Origin: Rhodobacterales bacterium HKCCE3408
GTDB taxonomy: Bacteria; Pseudomonadota; Alphaproteobacteria; Rhodobacterales; Rhodobacteraceae
Reading direction: 5' to 3'
DNA: 48,546 nucleotides
Assembly: GCA_015689705.1 (NCBI GenBank)
Contig: WVSN01000020.1
Span: forward strand, 1 to 48,546
Within the stretch, counting starts at the first letter, position 1. The number at the start of each line of letters is the position of its first letter. This document shows positions 10,921 through 19,123 of this stretch, piece by piece. A program made the translations under genes and the position numbers. The notes under the pieces are model-generated. The model worked only from the letters and a program-made list of their open reading frames with translations, ran no database searches and was not told the DNA's origin.

Positions 10921-11457
10921 ATGATCGAGATCACGACTGAGTCCGCCGCGCGACGCCCCGTCGTCAGCCTGCAACAGGCCCGCCCGCTCGAGGTGACGGT
11001 TCTGCCCGACGCCGAGTGGCGCGCCGCACTGACCGAACGGCTTGGGCTTCTGGGGCTGAAGAAGGTGCGCCTGACGGCCGTGATCGAGCGGTCGGGCGAC
11101 GACGTGCACCTGACCGGCACGCTCGGCGCGACCGTCACGCAGCCCTGCGTCGTTACGCTGGCCCCTGTCACGACGCGGATCGAGACCGAAATCGAACGCA
11201 GCTACCTCGCCGATTACGAGGAGCCGGAAGAGGACGAGGCCGAGATGCCGGAGGACGAGACGGTCGAACCGCTCGGCTCTCATGTCGATCTCGGCGCGGT
11301 CCTGTCCGAGGAACTCGCCCTTGCCCTGCCGCTCTATCCGCATGCCGAGGGCGTCGCGCCCGGCGCGGCCGATATCGCCGAGGATGACGCCGACGAGGAC
11401 GAGGCCCCCTTCGCCGGTCTGAAGGCGCTGAAGGACAAGCTCGAAGGCGACGAGTGA
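10921..11457 (+). CDS. yceD: YceD family protein (DUF177)
   Basis: A 178-residue acidic protein of the DUF177/YceD family, which in bacteria and plastids is linked to 23S rRNA maturation and is nearly always beside rpmF, as here. Visible features are GTLGATVTQPCVVTLAPVTT, which has the family's single conserved cysteine region (TQPCVVTLxP), a strongly acidic loop (EEPEEDEAEMPEDE), and a C-terminal FAGLKALKDKLEGDE, the usual ending. The ATG at 10921 follows GGGATGCCCG with a modest ribosome site. Longer upstream extensions of this frame are antisense to bamE. Confidence 0.88.
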   Translation: MIEITTESAARRPVVSLQQARPLEVTVLPDAEWRAALTERLGLLGLKKVRLTAVIERSGDDVHLTGTLGATVTQPCVVTLAPVTTRIETEIERSYLADYEEPEEDEAEMPEDETVEPLGSHVDLGAVLSEELALALPLYPHAEGVAPGAADIAEDDADEDEAPFAGLKALKDKLEGDE

Positions 11458-11473
11458 CGGCCGGGATTTCCTC

Positions 11474-11501
11474 TTGCGCGCCAAACGAATCCGAGTATGT
11501 T
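11474..11501 (+). promoter_or_regulatory. Candidate promoter for rpmF-plsX-fabH
   Basis: TTGCGC (11474-11479), 16 bases, then TATGTT (11496-11501). It lies in the 168-base gap between yceD and rpmF, which would leave a leader of about 120 bases rich in GGGCCC-type inverted repeats. Called by eye. Confidence 0.35.
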
Positions 11502-11625
11502 CCGGCGCTCACGCGCAAGGGTCGGCTCGATCCGGCCCACCGGGCCCGTGCCGCCCGCGCATCTGAACCAGATCGATCCGACAGACGGGGCCCCGGACGG
11601 CCCTTCTAACACCAGAGGTTGAGAC

Positions 11626-11832
11626 ATGGCTGTCCCCCAGAATCGCGTCACCCGGTCCCGCCGCAACATGCGCCGGTCCCACGACTCGCTGTCGGGTGCG
11701 AACCCGAATGAATGCGCGAACTGCGGCGAGCTGAAGCGCCCGCATCACGTGTGCCCCGCCTGCGGGCATTATGCCGACCGCGAAGTGATCGCCCAGGCCG
11801 ACGAGATCGACCTCGACGACGACGCGGCCTGA
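11626..11832 (+). CDS. rpmF: 50S ribosomal protein L32
   Basis: A 68-residue L32 with the standard opening [20 protein letters not shown] and a zinc ribbon: C-x-x-C in NECANCGE and a second C-x-x-C in [10 protein letters not shown]. It belongs to the large ribosomal subunit. The acidic tail ([11 protein letters not shown]) is usual in this family. The gene sits between yceD and plsX, the common bacterial order. All four zinc-binding cysteines are present, so this is the zinc-containing form. Confidence 0.97.
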   Translation: MAVPQNRVTRSRRNMRRSHDSLSGANPNECANCGELKRPHHVCPACGHYADREVIAQADEIDLDDDAA

Positions 11833-11858
11833 CCGGGCCGCGCGACCGGCCCGACGCG

Positions 11859-12956
11859 ATGCCAGAAACGACAGCCCTCACCGGACGCGACGTGCCCGGC
11901 ACGGTCGTGTCGGTCGACGCGATGGGCGGCGATCTGGGGCCGCAGGCCGTCATCGCCGGGCTCGCCATGGCGGCGAAGAAGAACGCGCAACTTCGCTTCA
12001 TCGTTCATGGGGACCAGGCCGAGCTGGACAAGCTCGTCGCGCGCCGGCGTGAACTGTCGGGCCGCTGCGAGATCCGGCACGCCAGCGGTATCGTGCGGAT
12101 GGAGGACAAGCCCTCCCACGTTCTGCGCAACGGCAAGGACACCTCGATGTGGTCGACGATCGAGGCGGTGCGCGACGGTGACGCCAACGTCGCCGTATCC
12201 TGCGGCAACACCGGTGCGCTGATGGCGATCTCGATGGTCCGGCTGCGGAAGATCGAGGGCGTGAACCGCCCCGCCATCGCCTGCCTCTGGCCGTCCCGCG
12301 CGCCGCAGGGCTTCAACGTGATGCTCGATTGCGGCGCCGATGTCCGGGCCGAGGCCCAGGATCTCCTGCAATATGCGCTGATGGGCGCGAGCTACGCGCG
12401 AAACGGGCTCGACCTGAAGCGCCCGCGTGTCGGCCTGCTGAATGTCGGCACCGAAGAGCACAAGGGCCGGTCCGAACTCAAGGTCGCCTCGGACCTGATC
12501 GCGCGCGTCGCGCCGGCGGCCGATTTCGAATACGTGGGCTTCGTCGAGGGCAGCGACCTGCCGTCCGACGGCGTCGACGTGGTCGTGACGGATGGCTTCA
12601 CCGGAAACGTGGCGCTGAAGACCGGCGAGGGAACGGCGCGCATGATCCGCGATCTTCTGCGCGAGGCCTTCGCCTATTCCCCGCTCAGCCGGTTCGCCTC
12701 GCTTCTCGCCTTCACCTCGCTGCGCCGCCTGTCCAAGCGCATCGACACCCGCCGGGTCAATGGCGGCGTGTTCCTCGGACTGAATGGCACAGTCGTCAAA
12801 TCGCACGGCTCGGCCGATCCGACCGGCGTCGCGGCAGCGATCAAGCTGGCCGCGCGGCTGTCGGCGGCGGGGTTCAGCCAGCGGCTGGCCAGCCGTATCG
12901 CCGATGCCGAGGCCGCCGCCGTCGCCGCGCTTCAGGCGCAGGAGGCCGGCAAGTGA
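11859..12956 (+). CDS. plsX: Phosphate acyltransferase PlsX
   Basis: A 365-residue enzyme that makes acyl-phosphate from acyl-ACP, the first step of the PlsX-PlsY route to phospholipid. Family marks are SVDAMGGDLGPQAVI at the start, HASGIVRMEDKPSHVLR, CGNTGALMAIS, LNVGTEEHKG, and VVVTDGFTGNVALKTGEGTA. The start is the ATG at 11859, which gives a short N-terminal tail before the conserved VSVDAMGGD. The stop overlaps the GTG of fabH (GTGA), so the two are translationally coupled, as is common. Confidence 0.96.
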   Translation: MPETTALTGRDVPGTVVSVDAMGGDLGPQAVIAGLAMAAKKNAQLRFIVHGDQAELDKLVARRRELSGRCEIRHASGIVRMEDKPSHVLRNGKDTSMWSTIEAVRDGDANVAVSCGNTGALMAISMVRLRKIEGVNRPAIACLWPSRAPQGFNVMLDCGADVRAEAQDLLQYALMGASYARNGLDLKRPRVGLLNVGTEEHKGRSELKVASDLIARVAPAADFEYVGFVEGSDLPSDGVDVVVTDGFTGNVALKTGEGTARMIRDLLREAFAYSPLSRFASLLAFTSLRRLSKRIDTRRVNGGVFLGLNGTVVKSHGSADPTGVAAAIKLAARLSAAGFSQRLASRIADAEAAAVAALQAQEAGK

Positions 12957-13927
12957 CGGTCCTGCGCGCAGTCCCGGTCGGGATCGGCCATTACCTCCCC
13001 CAACGGGTGGTGCCGAACGACTGGTTCGAAACCTTCCTCGACACGTCAGACGAATGGATCCGCTCGCGCTCAGGCATCGAACGGCGGCATTTCGCGTCCG
13101 AGGGCGAGACGACGTCCTCCATGGCCATCGCGGCCGCGCGCGCCGCGCTCGACATGGCCGGTCTGACGCCCGCCGATCTCGATGGCGTCATCCTCGCGAC
13201 CTCGACCGCCGACCTCACCTTTCCCTCCGCCGCGACGATGGTTCAGGCGGGACTCGGGATGGATCGGGGCTTCGCCTTCGACGTGCAGGCGGTCTGCGCG
13301 GGCTTCATCTTCGCGCTGTCGACCGCGCAGGCCTATATCGCCAGCGGCCAGGCGCGCAGGCTTCTCGTCATCGGGGCCGAGACGTTCAGCCGGATCATGG
13401 ACTGGGAAGACCGGTCGACCTGCGTGCTGTTCGGCGACGGCGCCGGCGCGCTCGTTCTCGAGGCGCAGGACCAGCCCGGCGAGCCGACCGATCGCGGCAT
13501 CCTCGCCACCGATCTGCATTCCGACGGGCGCTTCCGCGACCTGCTTTATGTCGACGGCGGTGTCTCGACCCAGTCGACCGGCGTGCTGAAGATGGAGGGC
13601 CGCGAGGTTTTCCGCCACGCCGTGGAAAAGCTTGCCGAAACAGCGCATACCGCGCTGGAACGGTCGGGCAACCGGGCCGAGGACGTCGCCTGGATCGTGC
13701 CGCACCAGGCCAATCTCCGCATCATCACGCGCACCGCGCAGAAGATGGGGATCGACATGGACCGGGTCATCGTGACGGTGCAGGATCACGGCAATACCTC
13801 GGCCGCCTCGATCCCTCTGGCGCTGTCGGTCGGGGTCGAACGCGGGCAGATCAAGCGGGGCGATCTGCTGGTCGCCGAGGCCATCGGCGGAGGCCTTGCC
13901 TGGGGTTCGGTTGTACTGCGCTGGTAG
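12953..13927 (+). CDS. fabH: 3-oxoacyl-ACP synthase III (FabH)
   Basis: A 324-residue ketoacyl synthase III that starts fatty-acid synthesis by condensing acetyl-CoA with malonyl-ACP. The complete catalytic triad is visible: Cys115 in DVQAVCAGF, His251 in VPHQANLRI and Asn281 in DHGNTSAAS. SRSGIERRHF near the start matches the CoA-binding region. The GTG start overlaps the plsX stop. The gene ends before ihfA, completing the plsX-fabH-ihfA-merR block typical of alphaproteobacteria. Confidence 0.96.
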   Translation: MTVLRAVPVGIGHYLPQRVVPNDWFETFLDTSDEWIRSRSGIERRHFASEGETTSSMAIAAARAALDMAGLTPADLDGVILATSTADLTFPSAATMVQAGLGMDRGFAFDVQAVCAGFIFALSTAQAYIASGQARRLLVIGAETFSRIMDWEDRSTCVLFGDGAGALVLEAQDQPGEPTDRGILATDLHSDGRFRDLLYVDGGVSTQSTGVLKMEGREVFRHAVEKLAETAHTALERSGNRAEDVAWIVPHQANLRIITRTAQKMGIDMDRVIVTVQDHGNTSAASIPLALSVGVERGQIKRGDLLVAEAIGGGLAWGSVVLRW

Positions 13928-14023
13928 GCGTCGATCCGCGCAATTCAACGCTTTCCCACAACCCGTTGCATTGACTTGAGAAACAGCATGCGCAACTCTG
14001 CCCGAAAATCAAGGGAGGTGCGC

Positions 14024-14329
14024 ATGTCCGGAAAGACGCTGACCCGCATGGATCTGAGCGAGGCTGTCTTCCGCGAAGTCGGACTGTCGCGCAACGAAAG
14101 CGCCGCGCTGGTCGAACGGGTGCTGGAGCTGATGTCGGACTCCCTCGTGGAGAGCGGACAGGTGAAGATCTCGTCCTTCGGCACCTTCTCTGTGCGGTCG
14201 AAAAGCGCGCGCATGGGCCGGAACCCGAAGACGGGTGAGGAAGTGCCGATCCTGCCGCGCCGGGTTCTCACCTTCCGTCCAAGCCACCTGATGAAAGACC
14301 GGGTCGCCGAGGGCAACCGGAGGGGCTGA
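14024..14329 (+). CDS. ihfA: Integration host factor subunit alpha
   Basis: A 101-residue DNA-bending protein of the HU/IHF family that pairs with IHF-beta. It begins [23 protein letters not shown] and contains [29 protein letters not shown], where the NPKTG turn is the tip of the DNA-intercalating beta arm. The start is well fixed by AAGGGAGGTG at 14011-14020. An ATG 48 bases upstream would add residues that the family does not have. The gene is followed at three bases by the MerR regulator. Confidence 0.95.
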   Translation: MSGKTLTRMDLSEAVFREVGLSRNESAALVERVLELMSDSLVESGQVKISSFGTFSVRSKSARMGRNPKTGEEVPILPRRVLTFRPSHLMKDRVAEGNRRG

Positions 14330-14332
14330 GGA

Positions 14333-15052
14333 GTGCCGAAATCGCCGCAGGCCTTCCGCACCATCCGCGAGGTGGCCGACTGGCTGGAAGTGGCCGCCCA
14401 TGTCCTGCGCTTCTGGGAATCGAAGTTTCCGCAGATCAAGCCGGTGAAGCGTGCCGGCGGGCGGCGCTATTACCGCCCCGGCGACATGCAATTGGTCGGC
14501 GGAATCAAGGTCTTGCTGCATGATCAGGGCATGACGATCCGGGGCGTGCAGGACATGCTCCAGGCCCACGGAACTGCCCATGTCGCGGCCATGTCTCCGC
14601 CGCTCGACGGTCTCGACACCGTGTCGGAGGACGAGGACGAACTGGTGACCTGGGACCGCGAACTGACCGCCGAGACCGAGGCCGAGACCGAGGATGCCGA
14701 GCTGGTCTCGCCCGAGGCCTTCGCCGCCAGGCAGGCGCAGGAAGAGGCGGAGGACGAGACCGCGTCAGACACCGAGCCACAATTCGCGTTTGGCAGCGAG
14801 GCGGCCGAGCCGGAGCCCGAACCGGAGCCCGAACCGGAGCCTGAACCGGAGCCCGAACCCGAGCCGGAGGAGGAGCCGGAACCGGCCCCGGCCGCCGCCC
14901 GCATGCCCGAGCTCATGGCCGAATTCGCCACGCTTGCCCCCGCCATCGCCGCGCTGTCACCGGACGCGCGCCGCGGTCTCGAACCGGCGTTCGGCCGGCT
15001 TTCGGCACTGGCGCAGAGGATGCGCGCGGCCGCGTCCAGACCCGGGGCCTGA
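14333..15052 (+). CDS. MerR-family regulator with Glu-Pro repeat tail
   Basis: A 239-residue protein. Residues 1-80 form a MerR winged helix ([52 protein letters not shown]). It has no cysteine effector site of the metal-sensing type. An acidic stretch follows, and then a run of alternating Glu-Pro encoded by 12-base tandem repeats, next to acidic and Pro-Ala-rich stretches. The last 60 residues are helical ([37 protein letters not shown]). The protein always sits behind ihfA in this lineage, but its targets are unknown. GTG start after GGGGCTGAGGA. Family secure for the N-terminus only. Confidence 0.8.
   Translation: MPKSPQAFRTIREVADWLEVAAHVLRFWESKFPQIKPVKRAGGRRYYRPGDMQLVGGIKVLLHDQGMTIRGVQDMLQAHGTAHVAAMSPPLDGLDTVSEDEDELVTWDRELTAETEAETEDAELVSPEAFAARQAQEEAEDETASDTEPQFAFGSEAAEPEPEPEPEPEPEPEPEPEPEEEPEPAPAAARMPELMAEFATLAPAIAALSPDARRGLEPAFGRLSALAQRMRAAASRPGA
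14810..14857 (+). repeat. 12-base tandem repeat encoding Glu-Pro
   Basis: Four near-perfect copies of CCGGAGCCCGAA; the third has one C-to-T change. Each copy encodes Pro-Glu-Pro-Glu in the MerR-family gene. Degenerate units continue to about 14886. The array could vary in copy number by slippage without breaking the frame. Confidence 0.85.
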
Positions 15053-15056
15053 CCCC

Positions 15057-15084
15057 TTGCACGCCAGCGCAAAATCGGTAGAAG
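15057..15084 (+). promoter_or_regulatory. Candidate promoter of the tRNA-Pro gene
   Basis: TTGCAC (15057-15062), 16 bases, TAGAAG (15079-15084). The predicted start of transcription falls a few bases before the tRNA 5' end at 15095. The boxes follow immediately after the MerR-gene stop. Confidence 0.45.
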
Positions 15085-15094
15085 GGCGGAGCGT

Positions 15095-15171
15095 CGGGCT
15101 ATGGCGCAGCCTGGTAGCGCGTCCGTCTGGGGGACGGAAGGTCGCAGGTTCAAGTCCTGCTAGCCCGACCA
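15095..15171 (+). tRNA. tRNA-Pro (anticodon GGG)
   Basis: A 77-base gene with CCA encoded. The acceptor arms CGGGCTA and TAGCCCG pair fully, followed by discriminator A and CCA. The D-arm region contains GCGCAGCCTGGTAGCGC. The anticodon stem is TCCGT/ACGGA with loop CTGGGGG, giving anticodon GGG (reads CCC and CCU). The T arm GCAGG-TTCAAGT-CCTGC is complete. No terminator is evident before the dCTP deaminase gene 22 bases downstream, so read-through into it is possible. Confidence 0.96.
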
Positions 15172-15193
15172 ATATCACCCGAAAGAGCTTCGC

Positions 15194-16276
15194 ATGACCG
15201 CCCCGACGGGCGTCCTGCCCGATTCCGACCTGCGCGCCATGATCGACGCCGGGGCAATCGCCGCGGACCGGCCGGTGACCGACGACCAGGTCCAGCCCGC
15301 CAGTCTCGATCTCCGCCTCGGGACGCAGGCGATCCGCGTCCGGGCCTCGTTTCTTGCCGGGCGCGACCGGACGCTGGCCGAAAGGCTGTCGGAGTTCGAG
15401 ATGCACCGGTTCGACCTCACTGAAGGCGCGGTGCTGGAGAAGGGCTGCGTCTACGTGGTGCCGCTGATGGAGCGGCTCGCCCTGCCCCGCGACGTCTCCG
15501 CCGTCGCCAACGCCAAGAGCTCGACCGGCCGGCTCGATCTCCTGACCCGGACGATCGCCGATGGCGGGACTGAATTCGACCGCGTGGCGCCGGGCTATTC
15601 CGGCCCGCTCTATGCCGAGATCTGCCCGCGCTCCTTCTCGGTCCTCGCCCGGACGGGAATGCGGCTCAACCAGATCCGCTTCCGCCGCGGCCATGCCACC
15701 CTCGACGACGCCGCGCTTGCCGCGCTCCATGCACAGGAGCCGCTGGTCGACCGGGACGCGGTCATCGATGGCGGGCTTGCCTTCTCGGTCGATCTGAAAC
15801 CGACGGACGACACGCTCGTCGGCTACCGCGCGAAGCCGCATACCGGGCTGGTCGACCTGGACAGGATCGCCGGCCACAACCCTGCGGACTACTGGGAACA
15901 GGTTCATACCGATAACGGCCGGATCATCCTCGATCCCGGCGCATTCTACATCCTCGTCAGCCGGGAAGCCGTCACGATCCCGCCCGACCATGCCGCCGAG
16001 ATGGCGCCCTACCTGGCCATGGTGGGCGAGTTCCGGGTGCACTACGCGGGCTTCTTCGATCCCGGCTTCGGCCATGCCTCGGCGGGCGGCCGCGGGGCGC
16101 GCGGCGTGCTCGAGGTGCGTTGCCACGAGGCGCCGTTCGCGCTTGAACACGGGCAGATCGTTGGCCGGCTGGTCTATGAGCGCATGGCGGCCCGGCCCGA
16201 GCGGCTCTACGGCGCCGGAATCGCCTCGAACTACCAGGGTCAGGGCCTGAAACTATCCAAGCATTTCAAGATGTAG
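15194..16276 (+). CDS. dcd: dCTP deaminase, long (duplicated-domain) form
   Basis: A 360-residue protein, about twice the usual 190 of dCTP deaminase, matching the long form (DCD family) found in alphaproteobacteria. The N-terminal half has QVQPASLDLRLG, NAKSSTGRLDLLTRTI and RVAPGYSGPLYAEICPRSFSVLARTGMRLNQIRF, carrying the family's substrate loop and catalytic region. The C-terminal half has DPGAFYILVSREAVTIPPDHAAEMAPY, HYAGFFDPGFG and GASNYQGQGL-like ends. It converts dCTP to dUTP for thymidylate synthesis. ATG at 15194, directly after the tRNA gene; AAAGAG gives a weak ribosome site. Confidence 0.88.
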   Translation: MTAPTGVLPDSDLRAMIDAGAIAADRPVTDDQVQPASLDLRLGTQAIRVRASFLAGRDRTLAERLSEFEMHRFDLTEGAVLEKGCVYVVPLMERLALPRDVSAVANAKSSTGRLDLLTRTIADGGTEFDRVAPGYSGPLYAEICPRSFSVLARTGMRLNQIRFRRGHATLDDAALAALHAQEPLVDRDAVIDGGLAFSVDLKPTDDTLVGYRAKPHTGLVDLDRIAGHNPADYWEQVHTDNGRIILDPGAFYILVSREAVTIPPDHAAEMAPYLAMVGEFRVHYAGFFDPGFGHASAGGRGARGVLEVRCHEAPFALEHGQIVGRLVYERMAARPERLYGAGIASNYQGQGLKLSKHFKM

Positions 16277-16287
16277 CGGGGCGTTCT

Positions 16288-17526
16288 TCACCCGCGCAGC
16301 AGGCGCGAATAGTACATCAGCCCGTATTGCGTCAGTGCCTCGGACAGGGGCCGCCAGATCGACGAAAAGGCGACCGGGTCGAGCCCCGTCGCCTCGGCGA
16401 TTTCCGCCAGGTTCCGGCGTCCGTCGATATGGGCGATGGCGCGCGCCGCCATGCCCGAGACCGGGATTTCGGCCGTCGCGCCGGAATGGCTGACCGGGAT
16501 GACGCCGGTGCGTGAGGCCGCCTGGCTCAGCTTCGGGCCCGAGACGCCCTTCAGATGCGGCACCGCCTCGCGGTCGGCGCGGGCGAGCCGGCCCTCGGTG
16601 GATCGCGCGAGATAGACGATGTGGGTCTTGATGCCGCCGCCGAGCTTCTCGGCCAGTTCCATCCGCGTGACCGGGTCGAGATCGCGCAGAAGCCCGGCAT
16701 CGCCGACGATCGGCAGCGGGTCGTAGAGATAGGCCTGGGGCTGACCGACGATGGTCAGGCCCGCCGCCTCGACCGTCTCGGCCAGCTGCCGGATGGAGAA
16801 AGCCCGGTCGCGGCTGTGCAGGAGCAGATCGTAGAAGCCCGCGTCGCTGGCGTGGTGATCGCCCAGATGCGGGTTGCGCTTGAACGGATGGCCGTCCGGC
16901 ACCCGGCCCATGATCGACCGCGCCCGCTTCAGCCGGTCCTTCGGGCTGCCGCGCAGCAGCGTCGCGAAGGCCTCCTGAAGCGGATAGACACCGGACCGGC
17001 CGTAGGGCGCATAGACCATCAGGCCGATCCCGCCCTGCGCGCCCGCCGCCTTCGCGATGGCGTTCATGCCGGCCTGGGGGTCCTCGAGATGGTGCAGGAC
17101 GCCGCAGCAATCGACATAGTCGAACGTACCGTGATCGGCGGCGTCGAGGATCGAGCCGGTGACGAAGGTGATATTCTCCAGCCCCCGCGCCTCGGCCCGG
17201 GCCTCGGCGATACCGCGGGCGGTCTTGCTCAGGTCGAGATAGGTGATCTCGTAGGGTTTGCCGGCGCTCGTCAGTACCTGCGCCATCTGGATCAGCGCGT
17301 CCCCCGTCCCGCCGCCGGCAATCAGCGCGCGGAACGGCTTCAGCCAGTCGCGCTTGCCGGCATAGAGGAAATGGTCGATCTCCAGCGGATGCGACGGAGA
17401 GCCGGTCACGAGCCGCTTGGCTTCGTCCGCCGGGTCCCGTTCCGGGTAGGGATAGGCCTCGTACTGGGCGGCCACCTCGTCCATCGCTCTCTCCGTTTTC
17501 GCGGCGGCCGATTCCGACCCGGCCAT
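16288..17526 (-). CDS. Class I SAM-dependent methyltransferase
   Basis: A 412-residue protein. The region YEAYPYPERDPADEAKRL near residues 22-40 is typical of a group of uncharacterised methyltransferases. The Rossmann core is at about residues 65-170: ALIAGGGTGDALIQMA (SAM loop), EITYLDLSKTARGIAEARA, NITFVTGSILDA, and FDYVDCCGVLHHLEDP. The last 100 residues look like a separate helical or winged-helix module (HIDGRRNLAEIAEATGLDP). Substrate unknown. It is divergent from dddP with 73 bases between the chosen starts, so a link to DMSP metabolism is possible but unproven. Confidence 0.8.
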   Translation of the reverse strand: MAGSESAAAKTERAMDEVAAQYEAYPYPERDPADEAKRLVTGSPSHPLEIDHFLYAGKRDWLKPFRALIAGGGTGDALIQMAQVLTSAGKPYEITYLDLSKTARGIAEARAEARGLENITFVTGSILDAADHGTFDYVDCCGVLHHLEDPQAGMNAIAKAAGAQGGIGLMVYAPYGRSGVYPLQEAFATLLRGSPKDRLKRARSIMGRVPDGHPFKRNPHLGDHHASDAGFYDLLLHSRDRAFSIRQLAETVEAAGLTIVGQPQAYLYDPLPIVGDAGLLRDLDPVTRMELAEKLGGGIKTHIVYLARSTEGRLARADREAVPHLKGVSGPKLSQAASRTGVIPVSHSGATAEIPVSGMAARAIAHIDGRRNLAEIAEATGLDPVAFSSIWRPLSEALTQYGLMYYSRLLRG

Positions 17527-17534
17527 GGCGCGAA

Positions 17535-17551
17535 CGGGCGCGATTCGCCCG
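17535..17551 (+). promoter_or_regulatory. Inverted repeat between methyltransferase and dddP
   Basis: CGGGCG, five bases, CGCCCG: a 17-bp dyad in the divergent gap. The size suits a regulator site, but such GC dyads are common by chance in this base composition. Confidence 0.25.
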
Positions 17552-17599
17552 AACCTCCCTGCCTACATGGGACAGCCATGCGCCCCGGAGGACCCCGCG

Positions 17600-18928
17600 T
17601 TGAATGAAGCCTATCGCATTCCGAACCGCAAGATCGACCCGACGAAGGGCGCGGTTCTTCCCGATGGCACGCTGAACGACAACGACCGCACGGAGATCGG
17701 ACCCACGCCGCTGGCCTACGCGGAATGGGAAGCGGCGGGCCTGTTGCTGCCCGACCTGCCCGCGATGCGCCGCTTCCGGCTCGACCGGCTGCTGGCCGGG
17801 CTGCACCAGCGCGACTATGCCGGCGTGCTGATGTTCGATCCGCTCAACATCCGCTACGCGACCGACTCCACCAACATGCAGATCTGGAACAGTCACAACC
17901 CGTTCCGCGCCTGCCTGCTGACGGCGGACGGCTACATGGTGCTGTGGGATTTCAAGGCCTCGCCGATGCTGGCCGAACACAATCCGCTGGTGGCCGAGGT
18001 GCGCACCGGCGCCTCGATGTTCTATTTCGCGACCGGAGACCGGGGCACGATCGCCGCGTCGCGTTTCGCGGCCGAGATCGCGGAGCTTCTGGCCGCGCAT
18101 GCCGGCACGAACCGGCGGCTTGCGGTCGACAAGATCATGCTGCACGGCGCCCACGCCCTTCAGGCCGCCGGGATCGCGGTGTTCGACGGCGAGGAGCTGA
18201 CCGAGAAGGCCCGGTCGATCAAGGGCACCGACGAGATCCGGGCGATGCGCTGCGCCATGCTGGCCTGCGAGGCGGCGGTGGCGGAGATGGAGACGGCCTG
18301 CGAGCCGGGCCGGACCGAGGACGACATCTGGGCCGTGCTTCACGCCGAGAACATCCGCCGCGGCGGCGAGTGGATCGAGACGCGGCTCCTTGCGTCGGGG
18401 CCGCGGACCAATCCGTGGTTCCGGGAATGCGGCCCGCGCGTCGTGCAAGAGAACGAGATCGTCGCCTTCGACACCGATCTCGTCGGCAGCTATGGCATCT
18501 GCATCGACATCTCGCGCACCTGGTGGGTCGGCGACAGCGATCCGCGCCCGGACATGGTGGCGGCGATGCAGCACGCGCACGAGCATATCATGACGAACAT
18601 GGAGCTGCTAAAGCCGGGCACGAGTTTCCGCGAGCTCACCTTCGGCGGTCACCAGCTGGACGAGGCCTACACCAAGGGCCGCTATTCCTGCCGGTTCCAC
18701 GGCGTCGGGCTGTGCGACGAGTGGCCGCTGATCGCGCATCCGCAGGATTTCGAGGAGGGGGCGTTCGACTATGTCGTCGAGCCCGGCATGGTCTTCTGCG
18801 CCGAGGCGCTCGTGGGTGAGGACGGCGGCGATTTCTGCATCAAGCTCGAGGACCAGGTGCTGGTGACCGAGGACGGGTTCGAGAATCTGACGACCTATCC
18901 CTTCGACGCGCGGCTCATGGGGCACTGA
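17600..18928 (+). CDS. dddP: DMSP lyase DddP (M24 peptidase fold)
   Basis: A 442-residue protein of the M24 metallopeptidase fold that matches DddP, which cleaves dimethylsulfoniopropionate to dimethyl sulfide and acrylate in roseobacters. Near-identical stretches recalled from characterised DddP include VLMFDPLNIRYATDSTNMQ, GGEWIETRLLASGPRTNPWF and the DTDLxGxYGIC segment. The metal ligands Asp291, Asp293, Asp303, His367, Glu402 and Glu417, and a catalytic Asp373, all fall four residues before the positions I recall for the Ruegeria enzyme (295, 297, 307, 371, 406, 421 and 377). The TTG at 17600 was chosen because GGAGG ends nine bases before it and the family starts M-N-x-x-Y there. In-frame ATGs upstream lack support. 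No acrylate-handling gene is adjacent. Confidence 0.92.
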   Translation: MNEAYRIPNRKIDPTKGAVLPDGTLNDNDRTEIGPTPLAYAEWEAAGLLLPDLPAMRRFRLDRLLAGLHQRDYAGVLMFDPLNIRYATDSTNMQIWNSHNPFRACLLTADGYMVLWDFKASPMLAEHNPLVAEVRTGASMFYFATGDRGTIAASRFAAEIAELLAAHAGTNRRLAVDKIMLHGAHALQAAGIAVFDGEELTEKARSIKGTDEIRAMRCAMLACEAAVAEMETACEPGRTEDDIWAVLHAENIRRGGEWIETRLLASGPRTNPWFRECGPRVVQENEIVAFDTDLVGSYGICIDISRTWWVGDSDPRPDMVAAMQHAHEHIMTNMELLKPGTSFRELTFGGHQLDEAYTKGRYSCRFHGVGLCDEWPLIAHPQDFEEGAFDYVVEPGMVFCAEALVGEDGGDFCIKLEDQVLVTEDGFENLTTYPFDARLMGH

Positions 18929-18934
18929 GCCGGA

Positions 18935-18986
18935 GCGAGGGGCGCCGCCCCTCGCGCTCCCCGGAGTATTTGCGGAAAGATGAAGG
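18935..18986 (+). repeat. Intergenic hairpin-plus-box element, copy 1
   Basis: GCGAGGGGC-GCC-GCCCCTCGC hairpin (18935-18955) just after the dddP stop. It is followed at 18959 by CCCCGGAGTATTT, two bases, then GGAAAGATGAAGG. The same two-part element recurs at 25065-25147 and, on the other strand, at 31901-31952, always between a stop codon and a following same-strand gene. Confidence 0.8.
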
Positions 18987-19123
18987 CCGGATCGCGCGCA
19001 GGGTGCCTGTGCGCGGGGGCGCGATGACACCGCGACACGAGGGCGTGATATGGGTGTCAGGGCGGTTGCCGGGCGGCATCCGCGTCCACATCCTGATGTG
19101 ATCCGCTTCCGGGAGACGAGCCC

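Noticed and set aside
14810-14886. Tandem 12-mers considered as a CRISPR or non-coding repeat array
   Set aside because: There are no spacers; units are contiguous, in frame and inside the MerR-family gene.
17525-18928. Xaa-Pro aminopeptidase (M24) with an ATG start at 17525 or 17567
   Set aside because: Sequence identities and ligand spacing point to DddP. GGAGG before the TTG at 17600 and the family N-terminus support the later start.
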